Shown here piece by piece: positions 27,465 to 37,227 of a stretch of DNA of 64,000 bases. Numbering within the stretch: position 1 is the first letter of the stretch; every line of letters starts with the position of its first letter. The notes below the pieces were generated by a model. The model was given only the letters and a program-made list of their open reading frames with translations, searched no databases and was not told the origin of the DNA. This DNA is from Richelia sp. SL_2_1. GTDB lineage: Bacteria > Cyanobacteriota > Cyanobacteriia > Cyanobacteriales > Nostocaceae. Both the position numbers and the translations under genes were made by a program. Where the stretch lies: assembly GCA_012033205.1 (NCBI GenBank), contig JAAUSO010000015.1:1-64000 (forward strand), written 5' to 3'.

Positions 27465-28196
27465 ATGAAAATAAACCTGAATAATCCCACCGAAGACATT
27501 CAAATTCAAATTATTCCCTTACTTGATGTTATTTTTTGCATTCTGACATTTTTTATTTTGGCATCCTTACAATTGACTCGCCAACAATCAATAAACATTG
27601 ATTTACCTCAAGCTGAAACTGCAACATCTAGTTTACAATCACAGGAACAGCGAGAAATTTTACCTGTCACCATTGATGCTGTTGGTCAAATTTATGTAGA
27701 AAAACAACCCGTACAACGCTTTCAATTGGAAGAAATTTTGAGGAACTATCTTGCAGCTAATCCTAAAGGTATTTTAGCTCTGTATGCTTCGCGATCGGCT
27801 ACTTATAATGATGTAATTGAAATACTAGATTTGCTGCGAAAAGTCGGTGGCGATCGCGTATCTTTAGCAATTATACCTGGTTCTGGGGAACAACCCCCAA
27901 ACCCAACAGCACCGCTTCCTGGTTTCCCTCTCAACCCACCAGGAACGACTCCAGGTGTAACACTACCATTACCAAATACTTCACCACTTGCTCCCAACTT
28001 CCCTCAAAACAACCCCGATCTTAATTTACCTCCCGGTAGTACCCAAATTCCCCTTCCTAGCATCCCCAATCAACCCCAAACCGAACAAGGAATTCCCCCA
28101 AGAAGCCCTAGCGACAACAGCGGTTCTACAGTTCCTCCAGCATCGGCTCCAACTGTTCCATCTACACCCACTCAGGTGAATCCTAGTCCTCAGTAA
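27465..28196 (+). CDS. ExbD/TolR biopolymer transport protein with Pro-rich tail
   Basis: This 243-residue protein has the ExbD/TolR pattern: an N-terminal single membrane helix starting IIPLLDVIFCILTFFILAS, with the critical aspartate at D21 or so, then a periplasmic domain ending near residue 130 (VGGDRVSLAIIPGS). Residues 140-243 are an unusual Pro/Asn/Ser-rich low-complexity extension, probably spanning the periplasm or peptidoglycan. It pairs with the upstream ExbB-like protein. Confidence 0.9.
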   Translation: MKINLNNPTEDIQIQIIPLLDVIFCILTFFILASLQLTRQQSINIDLPQAETATSSLQSQEQREILPVTIDAVGQIYVEKQPVQRFQLEEILRNYLAANPKGILALYASRSATYNDVIEILDLLRKVGGDRVSLAIIPGSGEQPPNPTAPLPGFPLNPPGTTPGVTLPLPNTSPLAPNFPQNNPDLNLPPGSTQIPLPSIPNQPQTEQGIPPRSPSDNSGSTVPPASAPTVPSTPTQVNPSPQ

Positions 28197-28306
28197 AAGA
28201 AGATGGGGAGATGGGGAGAAATTAACTGATAACTCTCAACTGTCAACTGTTAACTCCTAACTTATAAATCCGCTAGTCCAATCCAAAATCCAAAATCTAA
28301 AATCAA

Positions 28307-28671
28307 ATGAATATCATGTCACTTTTGGTTGCTTGGTTAGTAACAGCGTTATCGTTTTTGATTATTAGCAAAATTCCGTTTATGGGGGTTGAAGTTGATT
28401 CTTTGAACAAAAGCTTTGTTTCGGCTGCTGTTTTAGGTATTGTTACCGTATTGGTTCAGCCAATCCTTAGACTATTTTTGCAATACCAAATCTTCTCACG
28501 CTGACTTTATTTCAAGGTTTATTTACCTTTATTATCTCCGCGATTTGTTTCGGTATTGCAGCATTTTTAGTGCAAGGTTTCCGTTTGCGTTACGGAATTT
28601 GGAGCGCAATCATGGGAGCGCTAACACTATCAGTTGTTAGCAACTTAATTTACAAAATTTTGCCCCTATAA
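28307..28671 (+). pseudogene. Phage holin family membrane protein, frameshifted
   Basis: The first frame reads SLLVAWLVTALSFLIISKIPFMGVEVDS and continues to LRLFLQ at about 28480, then shifts into a dead end. The next frame carries the rest of the family: PNLLTLTLFQGLFTFIISAI and FGIAAFLVQGFRLRYGIWSA to a stop at 28669-28671. Restoring one A at CAATACC (28481-28487) gives LQIPNLLT and a normal protein of about 121 residues with four membrane segments. It is a widespread small membrane protein in cyanobacteria; function not established. The break may be a sequencing error. Confidence 0.8.
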
Positions 28672-28675
28672 GCCT

Positions 28676-28726
28676 AAAAGTTAGGAGATTTATCTATAAC
28701 CAACTAAAATTTTTCTCCTAACTTTT
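28676..28726. terminator. Bidirectional hairpin terminator
   Basis: AAAAGTTAGGAGA (28676-28688) pairs exactly with TCTCCTAACTTTT (28714-28726), between the convergent holin-like gene and psb29. Confidence 0.75.
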
Positions 28727-28747
28727 TCATGAGTCATTGACAAACAA

Positions 28748-29449
28748 TCATTCCTTACTCGGAGGTGTAACTGTAGTATCGGATTTTTGAGCGCGTTGCT
28801 CCCGTCTTTTACGCTCCGCTGCAATCATATCCGCCATCACTATCGCAGCTTGTGCCATTTTATCCAAGTTAGAGCGGTATAAGTCTAAATCTTTGCTTAG
28901 TTTATCGTCAGATAGATGCAAGCTATTTGCAATAGTTTTGAAGGCTTCGTTGCGAAGTTTTTCGTCTTTAACCATTTCTGGATCTGACGATTCCAACAAA
29001 GTATATAACCCAATTGCAAATAAACGACTGTATTTAAATTTGGGATTGTTAGTAATGTTTTCTAATAATTCTTGCAAGTCAGAATCATTACCTAAGCGCT
29101 TCTCGCTCAGATTGCTAACTAAATCTTTTCCCGGTAAGCTTTTAGCTATAGCTTCTAATCGTTGAGCATCTTGTCTGTATTTTTGTGGGTCTTCTTCCAC
29201 AGACTTAATCAAAGCATTATAAATCGATTCAAAGTCTTCGTCGGGCTTATAACCCTGCATAAATCTATCAAAGGTAGTCACAACACCCAAAGCATAAATG
29301 GGGTCGTATTGGAAATCACTATTTACACTCAGTAGGTGCATTTCTACCATTAATTCTTCTACCACCCGACGATAAATCGTGTTGATTGGACGGGTGTGAA
29401 GACTGTAGAAAGTTCGCTTTGTTTCAGAGACTGTACGGACGTTATTCAC
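28748..29449 (-). CDS. thf1: Photosystem II biogenesis protein Psb29/Thf1
   Basis: This 233-residue protein matches Psb29 (thylakoid formation protein 1), which interacts with FtsH proteases and is needed for photosystem II repair under high light. Landmarks: TVSETKRTFYSLHTRPINTI at the N-terminus, VVEELMVEMHLL, DPIYALGVVTTFDRFMQGY and FKYSRLFAIGLYTLLE. The C-terminal tail is coiled coil, ending in a charged RRREQRAQK segment. Length is normal. It is transcribed away from the cpcT-like gene. Confidence 0.93.
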   Translation of the reverse strand: MNNVRTVSETKRTFYSLHTRPINTIYRRVVEELMVEMHLLSVNSDFQYDPIYALGVVTTFDRFMQGYKPDEDFESIYNALIKSVEEDPQKYRQDAQRLEAIAKSLPGKDLVSNLSEKRLGNDSDLQELLENITNNPKFKYSRLFAIGLYTLLESSDPEMVKDEKLRNEAFKTIANSLHLSDDKLSKDLDLYRSNLDKMAQAAIVMADMIAAERKRREQRAQKSDTTVTPPSKE

Positions 29450-29735
29450 TACGTAATTTTTTTTTGAAATTTAAGGGCAATGTAAACTTATTCTCGCGCT
29501 TGTAGGCGACTTTGCCAAGTAATAGTTCACGTTCCTAAGCAAGGCTCGTGAAAATTATCTTCGGTGGTAGTAAACAATTGTGGCTCTACAAATGGTTATT
29601 TTAGGTTGCAATCGATTGATTACAACCATTTTGAAGGTATGGCGTTGAGAAATCTAACTTGTTTTTTTATCTAATCAACCCATATTAATCATAATAATTT
29701 AATATTTAATTTATATTTAATTTATATTTATATTT

Positions 29736-30332
29736 ATGAGTTCATCACCAAACTTAAGTACCTTAAAAGAATATCTAGCAGGTGAGTTTGAGAATAAACA
29801 CCAAGCAATTGCAGAACCTGCTTGGTACGTTCATTTATATATGTGGCAAAGACCTATACCTTTATTTCAGGAAGATAGTTTGACCTTATTCGCCGAGCAA
29901 GCGAATATCCTTAATTTAGAACAACCTTACCGTCAGCGTTTGTTGCGAATTACACAGCATATCGCCGATGCATCCTTTAAGGTACAATATTATATGTTTA
30001 AAAACCCAGCAGCTTGGCGTGGTGCAGGTCGCAATTTTGAGTTACTTAACGCTCTTACCTCCGAAGAAGTAGATATACTACCCGGATGCGTTTTGAAAGT
30101 TAATGTGGAAACTCTTGCTCAAAACCAATACAAATTTATTGCAAAACCCATACCAGAGACTCACTGTACTTTTGATTATGATGGCAAAACCGTAGAAGTT
30201 TCTTTAGGATTTGAAGCAACTCAAAACGAATTTCTCAGTTATGACAAAGGAATTGATCGCGAAACCAGAAAAGCCACTTGGGGCGCGATTTTAGGTCCTT
30301 ATCGCTACACGAAGTTAGTGGTTAGTGGATAG
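29736..30332 (+). CDS. Phycobiliprotein chromophore lyase, CpcT/CpeT family
   Basis: A 198-residue member of the T-type bilin lyases, which attach phycocyanobilin to Cys-153-type sites on phycobiliprotein beta subunits. The family pattern is visible: FENKHQAIAEPAWYVHLYMWQRP near the N-terminus, FKVQYYMFKNPAAWRGAG in the middle, PGCVLKVN and PIPETHCTFDYDGKTVEVSLGF towards the end. The beta-barrel fold is expected. It is not near phycobilisome structural genes here. Whether it is CpcT itself or a CpeT relative cannot be decided from the sequence alone. Confidence 0.88.
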   Translation: MSSSPNLSTLKEYLAGEFENKHQAIAEPAWYVHLYMWQRPIPLFQEDSLTLFAEQANILNLEQPYRQRLLRITQHIADASFKVQYYMFKNPAAWRGAGRNFELLNALTSEEVDILPGCVLKVNVETLAQNQYKFIAKPIPETHCTFDYDGKTVEVSLGFEATQNEFLSYDKGIDRETRKATWGAILGPYRYTKLVVSG

Positions 30333-30420
30333 TAGATAGTGGATAGTGGTTAGTAGATAGTGGATAGTGGTTAGTGGTTAGTGGATCAACCAACAACTAA
30401 CAACTAACAACTAACAACCA
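30310..30420. repeat. Heptamer tandem repeat (GTGGATA/GTGGTTA, then ACAACTA units)
   Basis: Starting inside the last codons of the CpcT/CpeT gene (LVVSG), about ten GTGGATA, GTAGATA and GTGGTTA units are followed by ACAACTA units up to the STAS gene. Confidence 0.88.
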
Positions 30421-30426
30421 ACCATT

Positions 30427-30795
30427 TTAGCTAGCAATACTACGAGGTACACCTTCTAAAGCTTCCTCTTCAGTTTCAAATATTTCAAATACAGTATCCA
30501 TCATAGTCACTTCAAATACTAGCTTTGCTTCCGGATGTACGTTACAAATACGGAAACTACCCTTTACTTTGTCCGCATCACGCATTCCAGCAACTAAAGA
30601 AGTAAGACCAGAACTATCAATAAAATTTACTTGTCCTAAATTTACAACTATATGAGGGCTAAGTTTAGAAATACATTCTTGTAGCTTCAGACGAAATTGC
30701 CAAGCTGTGGTTATGTCCAAACGACCAACAGGTGCTAAAACAATAACGGTACTTCCGTCCCCAGTTGTATAACTTTTTTGTTCTATATGAATCAC
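30427..30795 (-). CDS. STAS-domain anti-sigma factor antagonist
   Basis: A 122-residue single STAS domain of the SpoIIAA/RsbV type. The phosphorylatable serine is in NFIDSSGLTSLV (about residues 56-67). Such proteins bind an anti-sigma kinase in a phosphorylation-dependent partner switch. No kinase or phosphatase partner gene is adjacent. ATG at 30795. Confidence 0.9.
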   Translation of the reverse strand: MIHIEQKSYTTGDGSTVIVLAPVGRLDITTAWQFRLKLQECISKLSPHIVVNLGQVNFIDSSGLTSLVAGMRDADKVKGSFRICNVHPEAKLVFEVTMMDTVFEIFETEEEALEGVPRSIAS

Positions 30796-30951
30796 AAAGT
30801 TTTCCCCTAAGACTGTTCAAACTAATGAATTAAATATTCCTATTTCTGCAAAATACTGCTCAAACTCATAGATGCTAATTTATCATCTCTATAAAAATAT
30901 CTTATAGATAGTTTCAAATAGCGAGTTGAATCAGCAATAGGATTGATTAAT

Positions 30952-30980
30952 GCTGTAGCTAGAGGATAACAAGCTACAGC
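30952..30980 (-). terminator. Hairpin downstream of hemF
   Basis: GCTGTAGCT and AGCTACAGC form a perfect 9-bp stem with an 11-base loop just past the hemF stop. There is no T run, so termination is possible but not certain. Confidence 0.45.
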
Positions 30981-31031
30981 CTTAATTGTCACCTGGCAAA
31001 AATATATATTTAGTAGTTTAACTCACATAAT

Positions 31032-32072
31032 TTAAGTATGGCTCTGTTGCCAATTCACCCAATCTTGAGGTTTGAGAAAGGTTTCGTACAATTCAGCTTC
31101 TGCGGTGTTGGGTTCTGGCTTATACCCATATTCCCAGCGTACCATCGGTGGCAAGGACATTAAAATAGACTCAGTACGTCCATTGGTTTGCAGACCAAAA
31201 ATTGTGCCTCTGTCGTAAACTAAATTAAATTCCACATATCTACCGCGACGATAGAGCTGAAAATTACGCTGGCGATCGCCATATTCCATCGGGTGTCTTT
31301 TTTTGACGATTGGTAGATAAGCAGGTAAAAACGCTTTACTGCATTCCTGAACAAAACTAAATACTTCTTCCCAATTACGAGTGGGTAATTCCCCGATTTC
31401 ATTGCTATATTTAGCGGCTGCTTTATCTTCATGGGGGCCGCGATACAAAGCACCTGTTCCGTCTTGATAATCGAAAAATAATCCGCCGATACCCCTAGTT
31501 TCTTGACGATGCTTGAGGTAGAAATATTCATCACACCAGTGTTTGAACACCGGATAATATTCTTGATGATGGCGATCGCAAGCTTGTTTAAAAGTTTGAT
31601 GAAAATGCATTGCATCTTCAGCAAAAGCATAGTATGGAGTCATATCGGCACCACCACCAAACCACCAAACTGGACCGGCTTCAAAATAGCGATAATTCAA
31701 ATGAACAGTGGGAACATAAGGATTGCGGGGGTGCAGCACCATTGAAGTTCCCGTGGCATAAAACTTGTGTCCTTCAGCTTCCGGACGGTTAGCTAGAATT
31801 GAAGGTGGTAAATGAAAACCCCAAACTTCAGAAAAATTTACACCACCTTGTTCAAAGATTGCACCCTCGCGTAAAACTCGCGAACGTCCACCACCGCCTT
31901 CGGGACGTTCCCAACTATCTTCTTGAAATTCTCCCACACCATCAAGTTCAGCTAAAGCTTGAGAAATCTCATCTTGCAATTGTTTCATAAACTCACTGAC
32001 TCTAGCTTTCGCGTCAGATGGTGGTAAAGATTGAGCAGAAGATGATATTTGGGAGGTTGGTGATGTCAACAT
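31032..32072 (-). CDS. hemF: Oxygen-dependent coproporphyrinogen III oxidase
   Basis: HemF converts coproporphyrinogen III to protoporphyrinogen IX with oxygen, a shared step of haem and chlorophyll synthesis. The 346-residue product shows [20 protein letters not shown] near residue 63, [18 protein letters not shown] near 137, and [20 protein letters not shown] near 274, all hallmarks of the family. ATG at 32072. It is a single-gene unit here, without the oxygen-independent HemN beside it. Confidence 0.96.
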   Translation of the reverse strand: MLTSPTSQISSSAQSLPPSDAKARVSEFMKQLQDEISQALAELDGVGEFQEDSWERPEGGGGRSRVLREGAIFEQGGVNFSEVWGFHLPPSILANRPEAEGHKFYATGTSMVLHPRNPYVPTVHLNYRYFEAGPVWWFGGGADMTPYYAFAEDAMHFHQTFKQACDRHHQEYYPVFKHWCDEYFYLKHRQETRGIGGLFFDYQDGTGALYRGPHEDKAAAKYSNEIGELPTRNWEEVFSFVQECSKAFLPAYLPIVKKRHPMEYGDRQRNFQLYRRGRYVEFNLVYDRGTIFGLQTNGRTESILMSLPPMVRWEYGYKPEPNTAEAELYETFLKPQDWVNWQQSHT

Positions 32073-32763
32073 AATAAATTTTTAGACCTAAATCAAATGA
32101 CGATTTTTACTTTTATTATTTGGAACTGTGCGGCTTGTTAAATCCCACATTCCGGTTTCACCCGTATATTTGGGATCGAATCTAACAGGACTAACGCTAT
32201 TTCCCGGTTACGTGAATAAAATTATTCTCTCTCAAATAGGTATAAGCTTGTATATTGATTAATGTTTTGCAACTTTTTTAGATCAAAACTCCAGCATTGA
32301 GACTAAATTCTGTAACAATAACTTGTAAGCATCTGTTCCTGTTTGCGGCAGTTTGGGAATAAGGCATTCCCGATCCAAGCAGCAGTTATCAAGTAAGTTT
32401 AGCGTTCTGTGTCAGGATATCAAAGCTTTACTTAAACAACTGTAACTACTACTATCTTTGCCTTTTTCTCAAATTGATCTGATAAAAGTCCGGATTTTAT
32501 ATCGTAGTTTACATCAATTAGCAAGCATTTCCTCTGAGAGGAAGAGGTTATTTGTTGCTTGCTTAATGTATCTAAATATAAGTAGCACATAAAATTTTGA
32601 TTCGGATGCTGCTTTTGATCAATTATTTGCTGGTGGTACAAGTGTGGTGATGCAGGTTCTTAATCTCGCTCGTCACCCGTACCTCGTCAATCCCAAATCT
32701 CAAATCGGTTGACCGAAAAGACCAGAGTCACATTTTAAGTCTGTAGCCAGGAGGATTAAGAGA
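32073..32763. other. Intergenic region between hemF and the SRPBCC gene
   Basis: About 690 bases, divergent. It holds a small hairpin GGGAAT/ATTCCC (32356-32372) but no convincing gene; a 69-codon minus-strand frame at 32432-32641 has no recognisable features. GGAGG at about 32751 serves the downstream ATG. Confidence 0.55.
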
Positions 32764-33270
32764 ATGCAAGGTTGGTTATCAAAATCTATCAACCGCAAAC
32801 GTCGTCAAGTTTGTGTCTCTTTGGTGCGAAGTTATCGCGAAATTAGTTCTGCTTCCGTGGATGAAATATGGCAGAAAGTTGTTGACTTGGCAGACGTTTC
32901 CTGGCATCCATTACTTAAAAGCACTAACGTACCTTATGGATTAGTACCCAAACCAGGATTAATTTATCAAGCAGTAACACGTTTCTCGCCGATTCCCATC
33001 CGGATTTTTGTCGAACGTGTTAATCCCAGAGAACTATTAAGTGTGAGAATTCTGGCAATTCCCGGCTTAGAAGAACGAATTAGTTACCAAATAGAATCTA
33101 CGGTGTGCGGTAGTTGTGTGTCTTATTCTGTTACCTTACGCGGTTGGTTGTCTCCTTTAGTTTGGTCTTTTTCTCGTCCTTATGCTGACAAAGTAGCGCG
33201 GGCTTTAATTGAAGCTGTTGAAGAAGCCGCAATCAAAGCAGTATCAAGGAAAAGAAAATCGACGGTTTAA
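32764..33270 (+). CDS. SRPBCC (START/polyketide cyclase-like) family protein
   Basis: A 168-residue protein with the SRPBCC pattern: a first strand and helix ISSASVDEIWQKVVDLADVSWHPLLKST, then a run of beta strands and a long C-terminal helix (ADKVARALIEAVEEAAIKAV). The fold makes a hydrophobic ligand cavity; the ligand is unknown. A clear GGAGG ribosome-binding site precedes the ATG. It lies 120 bases upstream of mrp and may be co-transcribed. Confidence 0.75.
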   Translation: MQGWLSKSINRKRRQVCVSLVRSYREISSASVDEIWQKVVDLADVSWHPLLKSTNVPYGLVPKPGLIYQAVTRFSPIPIRIFVERVNPRELLSVRILAIPGLEERISYQIESTVCGSCVSYSVTLRGWLSPLVWSFSRPYADKVARALIEAVEEAAIKAVSRKRKSTV

Positions 33271-33389
33271 TGTCAAAGGTCAAAGGTTAAAGGTTAAAAA
33301 TTACTGTCAACTGTTAACTGTCAACTGACTGTCCCAAGATAATATTTTTTGTTGTTAAAAATTGTTACAAAAATAAGGGTGAAAATACC

Positions 33390-34460
33390 ATGCATAGTGT
33401 TCTTGATTCAAGTTCGGTTTTAGAAGTGTTGCGACCAGTGGAAGATCCGGAACTTCGCAAAAGTTTGGTGGAACTCAACATGATTCGTAATGTCAAAATC
33501 GAAGATGGTAAGGTGAGTTTCACACTGGTTTTAACTACACCTGCTTGTCCGTTACGTGAATTTATTGTTGAGGACTGTCAAAAAGCTGTGAAAAAGCTGC
33601 CGGGTGTTACGGATGTAGCAGTGGAAGTAACGGCAGAAACACCCCAACAGAAAAGTTTACCAGACCGTAATGGTGTACCAGGGATCAAAAATATTATTGC
33701 TGTTTCGAGTGGTAAAGGTGGTGTAGGTAAAAGCACAGTAGCTGTAAATATAGCTGTAGCATTAGCTCAAACCGGAGCTAAAGTAGGTTTGCTTGATGCC
33801 GATATTTACGGACCTAACGACCCGACAATGTTGGGGCTGGAGTCAGCTAAAATCAACGTCCGTCAAGGAGAGAAAGGGGAAATCCTTGAACCTGCTTTTA
33901 ATCATGGAGTCAAACTAGTTTCAATGGGTTTTCTCATTGATCGCGATCAACCTGTAATCTGGCGCGGACCAATGCTCAATGGAGTGATTCGCCAGTTTTT
34001 GTATCAAGTGGAATGGGGAGAATTAGATTATTTAATAGTAGATATGCCTCCAGGAACAGGTGATGCTCAGCTAACATTGACACAAGCCGTACCAATGGCT
34101 GGTGCTGTAATTGTAACTACACCCCAAAATGTGGCTTTACTCGATTCTCGTAAAGGTTTGCGGATGTTTCAACAAATGAAAGTACCAGTTTTGGGGATTA
34201 TTGAAAATATGAGTTACTTTATACCCCCAGATATGCCCGATAAACAGTATGATATTTTCGGTTCCGGTGGTGGCTCCAAAACAGCGACCGAACTTGGAAT
34301 ACCTTTATTGGGGTGCGTACCGTTAGAAATATCGACAAGAATTGGGGGAGACAATGGTATCCCGATAGTTGTAGCCGACTCAGATTCCGCTTCGGCAATT
34401 GCTTTAAAGAAAATTGCCTTCGCGATCGCCGCTCAAGTATCAGTAGCTGCTTTGACATAA
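33390..34460 (+). CDS. mrp: Mrp/NBP35-family iron-sulfur cluster carrier ATPase
   Basis: Cytosolic P-loop scaffold (ApbC/Mrp) that carries and transfers [4Fe-4S] clusters. The 356-residue product has an N-terminal MIP18-like (DUF59) domain (residues 1-90, with TTPACPLREF), the deviant Walker A GKGGVGKST at about 108-116, switch I DADIYGPN, and Walker B LIVDMPPGTGD. The usual CxxC pair near the C-terminus is not obvious: NMSYFIPPDMPDKQYDIFGSGG has lost both cysteines, as often seen in cyanobacterial Mrp. So its cluster-binding mode may differ. Confidence 0.92.
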   Translation: MHSVLDSSSVLEVLRPVEDPELRKSLVELNMIRNVKIEDGKVSFTLVLTTPACPLREFIVEDCQKAVKKLPGVTDVAVEVTAETPQQKSLPDRNGVPGIKNIIAVSSGKGGVGKSTVAVNIAVALAQTGAKVGLLDADIYGPNDPTMLGLESAKINVRQGEKGEILEPAFNHGVKLVSMGFLIDRDQPVIWRGPMLNGVIRQFLYQVEWGELDYLIVDMPPGTGDAQLTLTQAVPMAGAVIVTTPQNVALLDSRKGLRMFQQMKVPVLGIIENMSYFIPPDMPDKQYDIFGSGGGSKTATELGIPLLGCVPLEISTRIGGDNGIPIVVADSDSASAIALKKIAFAIAAQVSVAALT

Positions 34461-34575
34461 TCTGACATCAAAAAATCTGGATTTCTGTCTGGGTAGCGGA
34501 CTGAGTACTGAGAATAAAGATAAAAAGACATTTGTGAAATCTAGTATTTAAAAGCTCAGGTATCAATTAAGCTCA

Positions 34576-35901
34576 ATGTTATTAAAAAAGTCACGCTACT
34601 CACGCAACAGAAATCCCTGGCAGAATCTTTTTAAACCCTGGCAGCAAATAGATTTACTTTTATTTTTGCTACCAATTGCCATCACTATATTTGGCGGCTT
34701 TATGATTCTGAGTACGGAATTAAATCAAGGAAATACCGACTCAAAGTGGCCCGTACACTTAATACTTGCTGGTGTTGGTGTATTTTTAGCGTTACTGATA
34801 GCCCGCACCCGTTATGAAAATTTGCAACGTTTGCACTGGATTACCTATACGCTAACTAATGTCAGTTTGATAGCGGTTATGGTCGTAGGTGTTGCTGCTA
34901 AAGGCGCACAGCGATGGATTAGTGTTTTTGGCTTTAACATACAACCGTCAGAATTTGCCAAAATAGGTGTAATTATCACCTTAGCCGCGTTGTTACACAA
35001 GCGCACGGCTGACACTCTGCCCAACTTTTTCAGAACTTTAGCAGTAACGGCAGTTCCTTGGGCGTTGGTATTTTTGCAGCCAGACTTAGCAACATCGTTG
35101 GTATTTGGCGCGATTGTATTAGCAATGCTGTATTGGGCAAATGCTAATCCGGGTTGGTTAATACTGTTAGTTTCTCCAGTAGTAGCGGCAATTTTATTTA
35201 GCATACCTTGGCCCTGGGCTGAGCCAATGATTGTATCTAAGGAACTATTTTTTACGCCTTTAGGATTGATTTGGTCTATTACTATGGGCTTAGTAGGCTG
35301 GTACACACTTCCAGGAAAAAGATTTGGTCTGGGTGGTATAGGGGCATTAGCTTTGAATCTTTTGGGTGGAGAAATAGGAATCTTTGCTTGGAATCATGTA
35401 CTCAAAGAATATCAAAAAGGTCGAATCACTTCATTTCTCAACCCCGAATTAGATCCCCTCGGCACTGGATACCACCTAATTCAATCCCGTATCGCGATTG
35501 GTGCTGGTACATGGTTCGGATGGGGTCCTTTTAACGGTCCGATGACTCAACTCAATTTCGTTCCCGAACAGCATACAGACTTTATTTTCTCAGCCGTTGG
35601 CGAACAATTCGGTTTTATTGGCTGTTTGGTATTATTGCTGGGCTTTTGCTTGGTTTGTCAGCGTCTACTCTATGTTGCTTCAACCGCTAAAGATAATTTT
35701 GGCTCTTTATTAGCAATTGGCGTTTTGGCAAAGATTGTCTTCCAGATGGTTGTTAATATTGGTATGACCATAGGTTTAGCACCAGTTGCAGGAATTCCTT
35801 TACCATTTATGAGTTACGGTGGTTCGGCAATGTTAGCTAATTTTATCGGGATTGGATTAGTTGAATCAGTAGCAAATTTCCGCATTCTTAAAAAATATTA
35901 G
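34576..35901 (+). CDS. rodA: Rod shape-determining protein RodA (SEDS glycosyltransferase)
   Basis: A 441-residue polytopic membrane protein of the SEDS family, the peptidoglycan polymerase that works with class B penicillin-binding proteins during elongation. Recognisable blocks are FNIQPSEFAKIGVII, PDLATSLVFGAIVLAMLYWA, the large periplasmic loop with DPLGTGYHLIQSRIAIGAGTWFGWG, and FVPEQHTDFIFSAVGEQFGF, which is the RodA signature near the C-terminus. About ten membrane segments. Start at the ATG 34576, though an ATG-proximal ribosome-binding site is weak. Confidence 0.93.
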   Translation: MLLKKSRYSRNRNPWQNLFKPWQQIDLLLFLLPIAITIFGGFMILSTELNQGNTDSKWPVHLILAGVGVFLALLIARTRYENLQRLHWITYTLTNVSLIAVMVVGVAAKGAQRWISVFGFNIQPSEFAKIGVIITLAALLHKRTADTLPNFFRTLAVTAVPWALVFLQPDLATSLVFGAIVLAMLYWANANPGWLILLVSPVVAAILFSIPWPWAEPMIVSKELFFTPLGLIWSITMGLVGWYTLPGKRFGLGGIGALALNLLGGEIGIFAWNHVLKEYQKGRITSFLNPELDPLGTGYHLIQSRIAIGAGTWFGWGPFNGPMTQLNFVPEQHTDFIFSAVGEQFGFIGCLVLLLGFCLVCQRLLYVASTAKDNFGSLLAIGVLAKIVFQMVVNIGMTIGLAPVAGIPLPFMSYGGSAMLANFIGIGLVESVANFRILKKY

Positions 35902-35902
35902 C

Positions 35903-35932
35903 CAGTTATCAGTTATCAGTTATCAGTTATCA
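35903..35932. repeat. TTATCAG heptamer repeat
   Basis: Four tandem TTATCAG units directly after the rodA stop. Confidence 0.85.
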
Positions 35933-36116
35933 GTTGCGACGGTGTATGGATGGATATAAGCTAGGAAGCATATCAATAGATATACTGTTCAGTGTTTACT
36001 GATAACTGCTCACTGATTTAATTATTCTGCTAACCTTATTCTGTGATAAGTGAATAACTGATAATTGATGATTAATCATTGATAATTGATCGAGAAAGCA
36101 ACAGAGAGCAACAATT

Positions 36117-36308
36117 ATGATTTTGCCTGGAGCAACCGTTCGCGTTAAAAACCCCGCAGATACCTACTACCGCTTTGAAGGGCTTGTACAAAGAGTCAGT
36201 AGCGGTAAGGTCGCTGTACTATTTGAAGGTGGTAATTGGGATAAATTAATCATCTTTCGACCCAGCGAGTTAGAAGCTGTAGACCCCACCGCAGGACGTA
36301 AAAAATGA
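36117..36308 (+). CDS. ndhS: NAD(P)H-quinone oxidoreductase subunit S
   Basis: A 63-residue soluble subunit of the photosynthetic NDH-1 complex with an SH3-like fold that docks ferredoxin. The sequence [20 protein letters not shown], followed by [20 protein letters not shown], is nearly the family consensus. ATG at 36117. It is alone, with heptamer-type TGATAAC repeats upstream. Confidence 0.92.
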   Translation: MILPGATVRVKNPADTYYRFEGLVQRVSSGKVAVLFEGGNWDKLIIFRPSELEAVDPTAGRKK

Positions 36309-36423
36309 TTAGGAATTAGTTATAGTTAAGAGTTTAGGGTTTTGGATTATTTGTTATTATCTTTTAACTGATAATTCATAAATCCTAACTCCAGACCTAT
36401 CGCTCATAACCTGATTTTTATTT

Positions 36424-37068
36424 ATGCGTCTTCCTTTACCGCAGTTTAGTAACAGTAATCGCCACCCCAATCACTTTGCCGAAGTGATTGAAACTGCGAC
36501 AACTGAATTTTTAGCACAGTGTTTAGATCCAGAAGATTTGAGCTTTCCAGCAATGCCTCCCTTCGGTAGTTGGATATGTTCGGTGGATGAAGAATCAGCA
36601 AATAAGGTGTTTGCCGTTGTATTTCATGCAACTACAATGCCCATAGATTCCGTACATCGACCAGTAGCTTTAGGGTTATCGCTACAAGATTTGCGAGAGG
36701 AACAACCTCAAATATTTGCCATGCTCAAAACCGAATTTCGTGCCGCGATTGTCGGATTTGAACAGCAAATGCAGGGTAACAAAATTTACCAGTATCTACC
36801 ACCCCGTCCGCCACAAATTCATCAAGCAGTTCATCGATGCGAACCAGAAGAGGTATTGAAATTTACCGAAGAATTTGATTTTTTACAAACACTGCTTTCG
36901 GTAAATGGTGCGCCGGTTGAAGCTTTGAGTGCAGCAGCAATTCGAGATGTGTATCAGTTACGTAAAGCTGATCGACAATGGTTAATTGAAGCTGGACGTT
37001 ACTTGAGTGTGTTGCTTAAAGATGACTATGACCGTTTACGATTCATTTTGAATCAAATCCATCCATAG
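36424..37068 (+). CDS. Conserved cyanobacterial protein, HAS-barrel-like
   Basis: A 214-residue protein of a family that seems restricted to cyanobacteria. The N-terminal 110 residues (HFAEVIETATTEFLAQC, PPFGSWICSVDEESANKVFAVVFHATTMPID) look like the HAS-barrel found at the start of HerA-type ATPases; the C-terminal half is helical (LLKDDYDRLRFILNQI). There is no catalytic motif. HAS-barrel assignment is from memory of family patterns and is moderate. Confidence 0.65.
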   Translation: MRLPLPQFSNSNRHPNHFAEVIETATTEFLAQCLDPEDLSFPAMPPFGSWICSVDEESANKVFAVVFHATTMPIDSVHRPVALGLSLQDLREEQPQIFAMLKTEFRAAIVGFEQQMQGNKIYQYLPPRPPQIHQAVHRCEPEEVLKFTEEFDFLQTLLSVNGAPVEALSAAAIRDVYQLRKADRQWLIEAGRYLSVLLKDDYDRLRFILNQIHP

Positions 37069-37227
37069 ATAGTGACTTTTTAGATAATTTTTAAGGTATT
37101 CTAGGTATAATTTTTTGATTTTTTTGCAGCATCAGTTTCAGATTTTTATTTCAAAAAATTTTAGTAATCACAACTGCGATCGCAGTAGCAAACAGCACGT
37201 TTTTGCTTTGTCCGCAATAAATTAAAT

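Noticed and set aside
31220-31630. 136-codon minus-strand ORF inside hemF
   Set aside because: Alternative frame of hemF on the same strand, without independent features.
32432-32641. Minus-strand 69-codon ORF between hemF and the SRPBCC gene
   Set aside because: No recognisable motif, ribosome-binding site or conserved composition.
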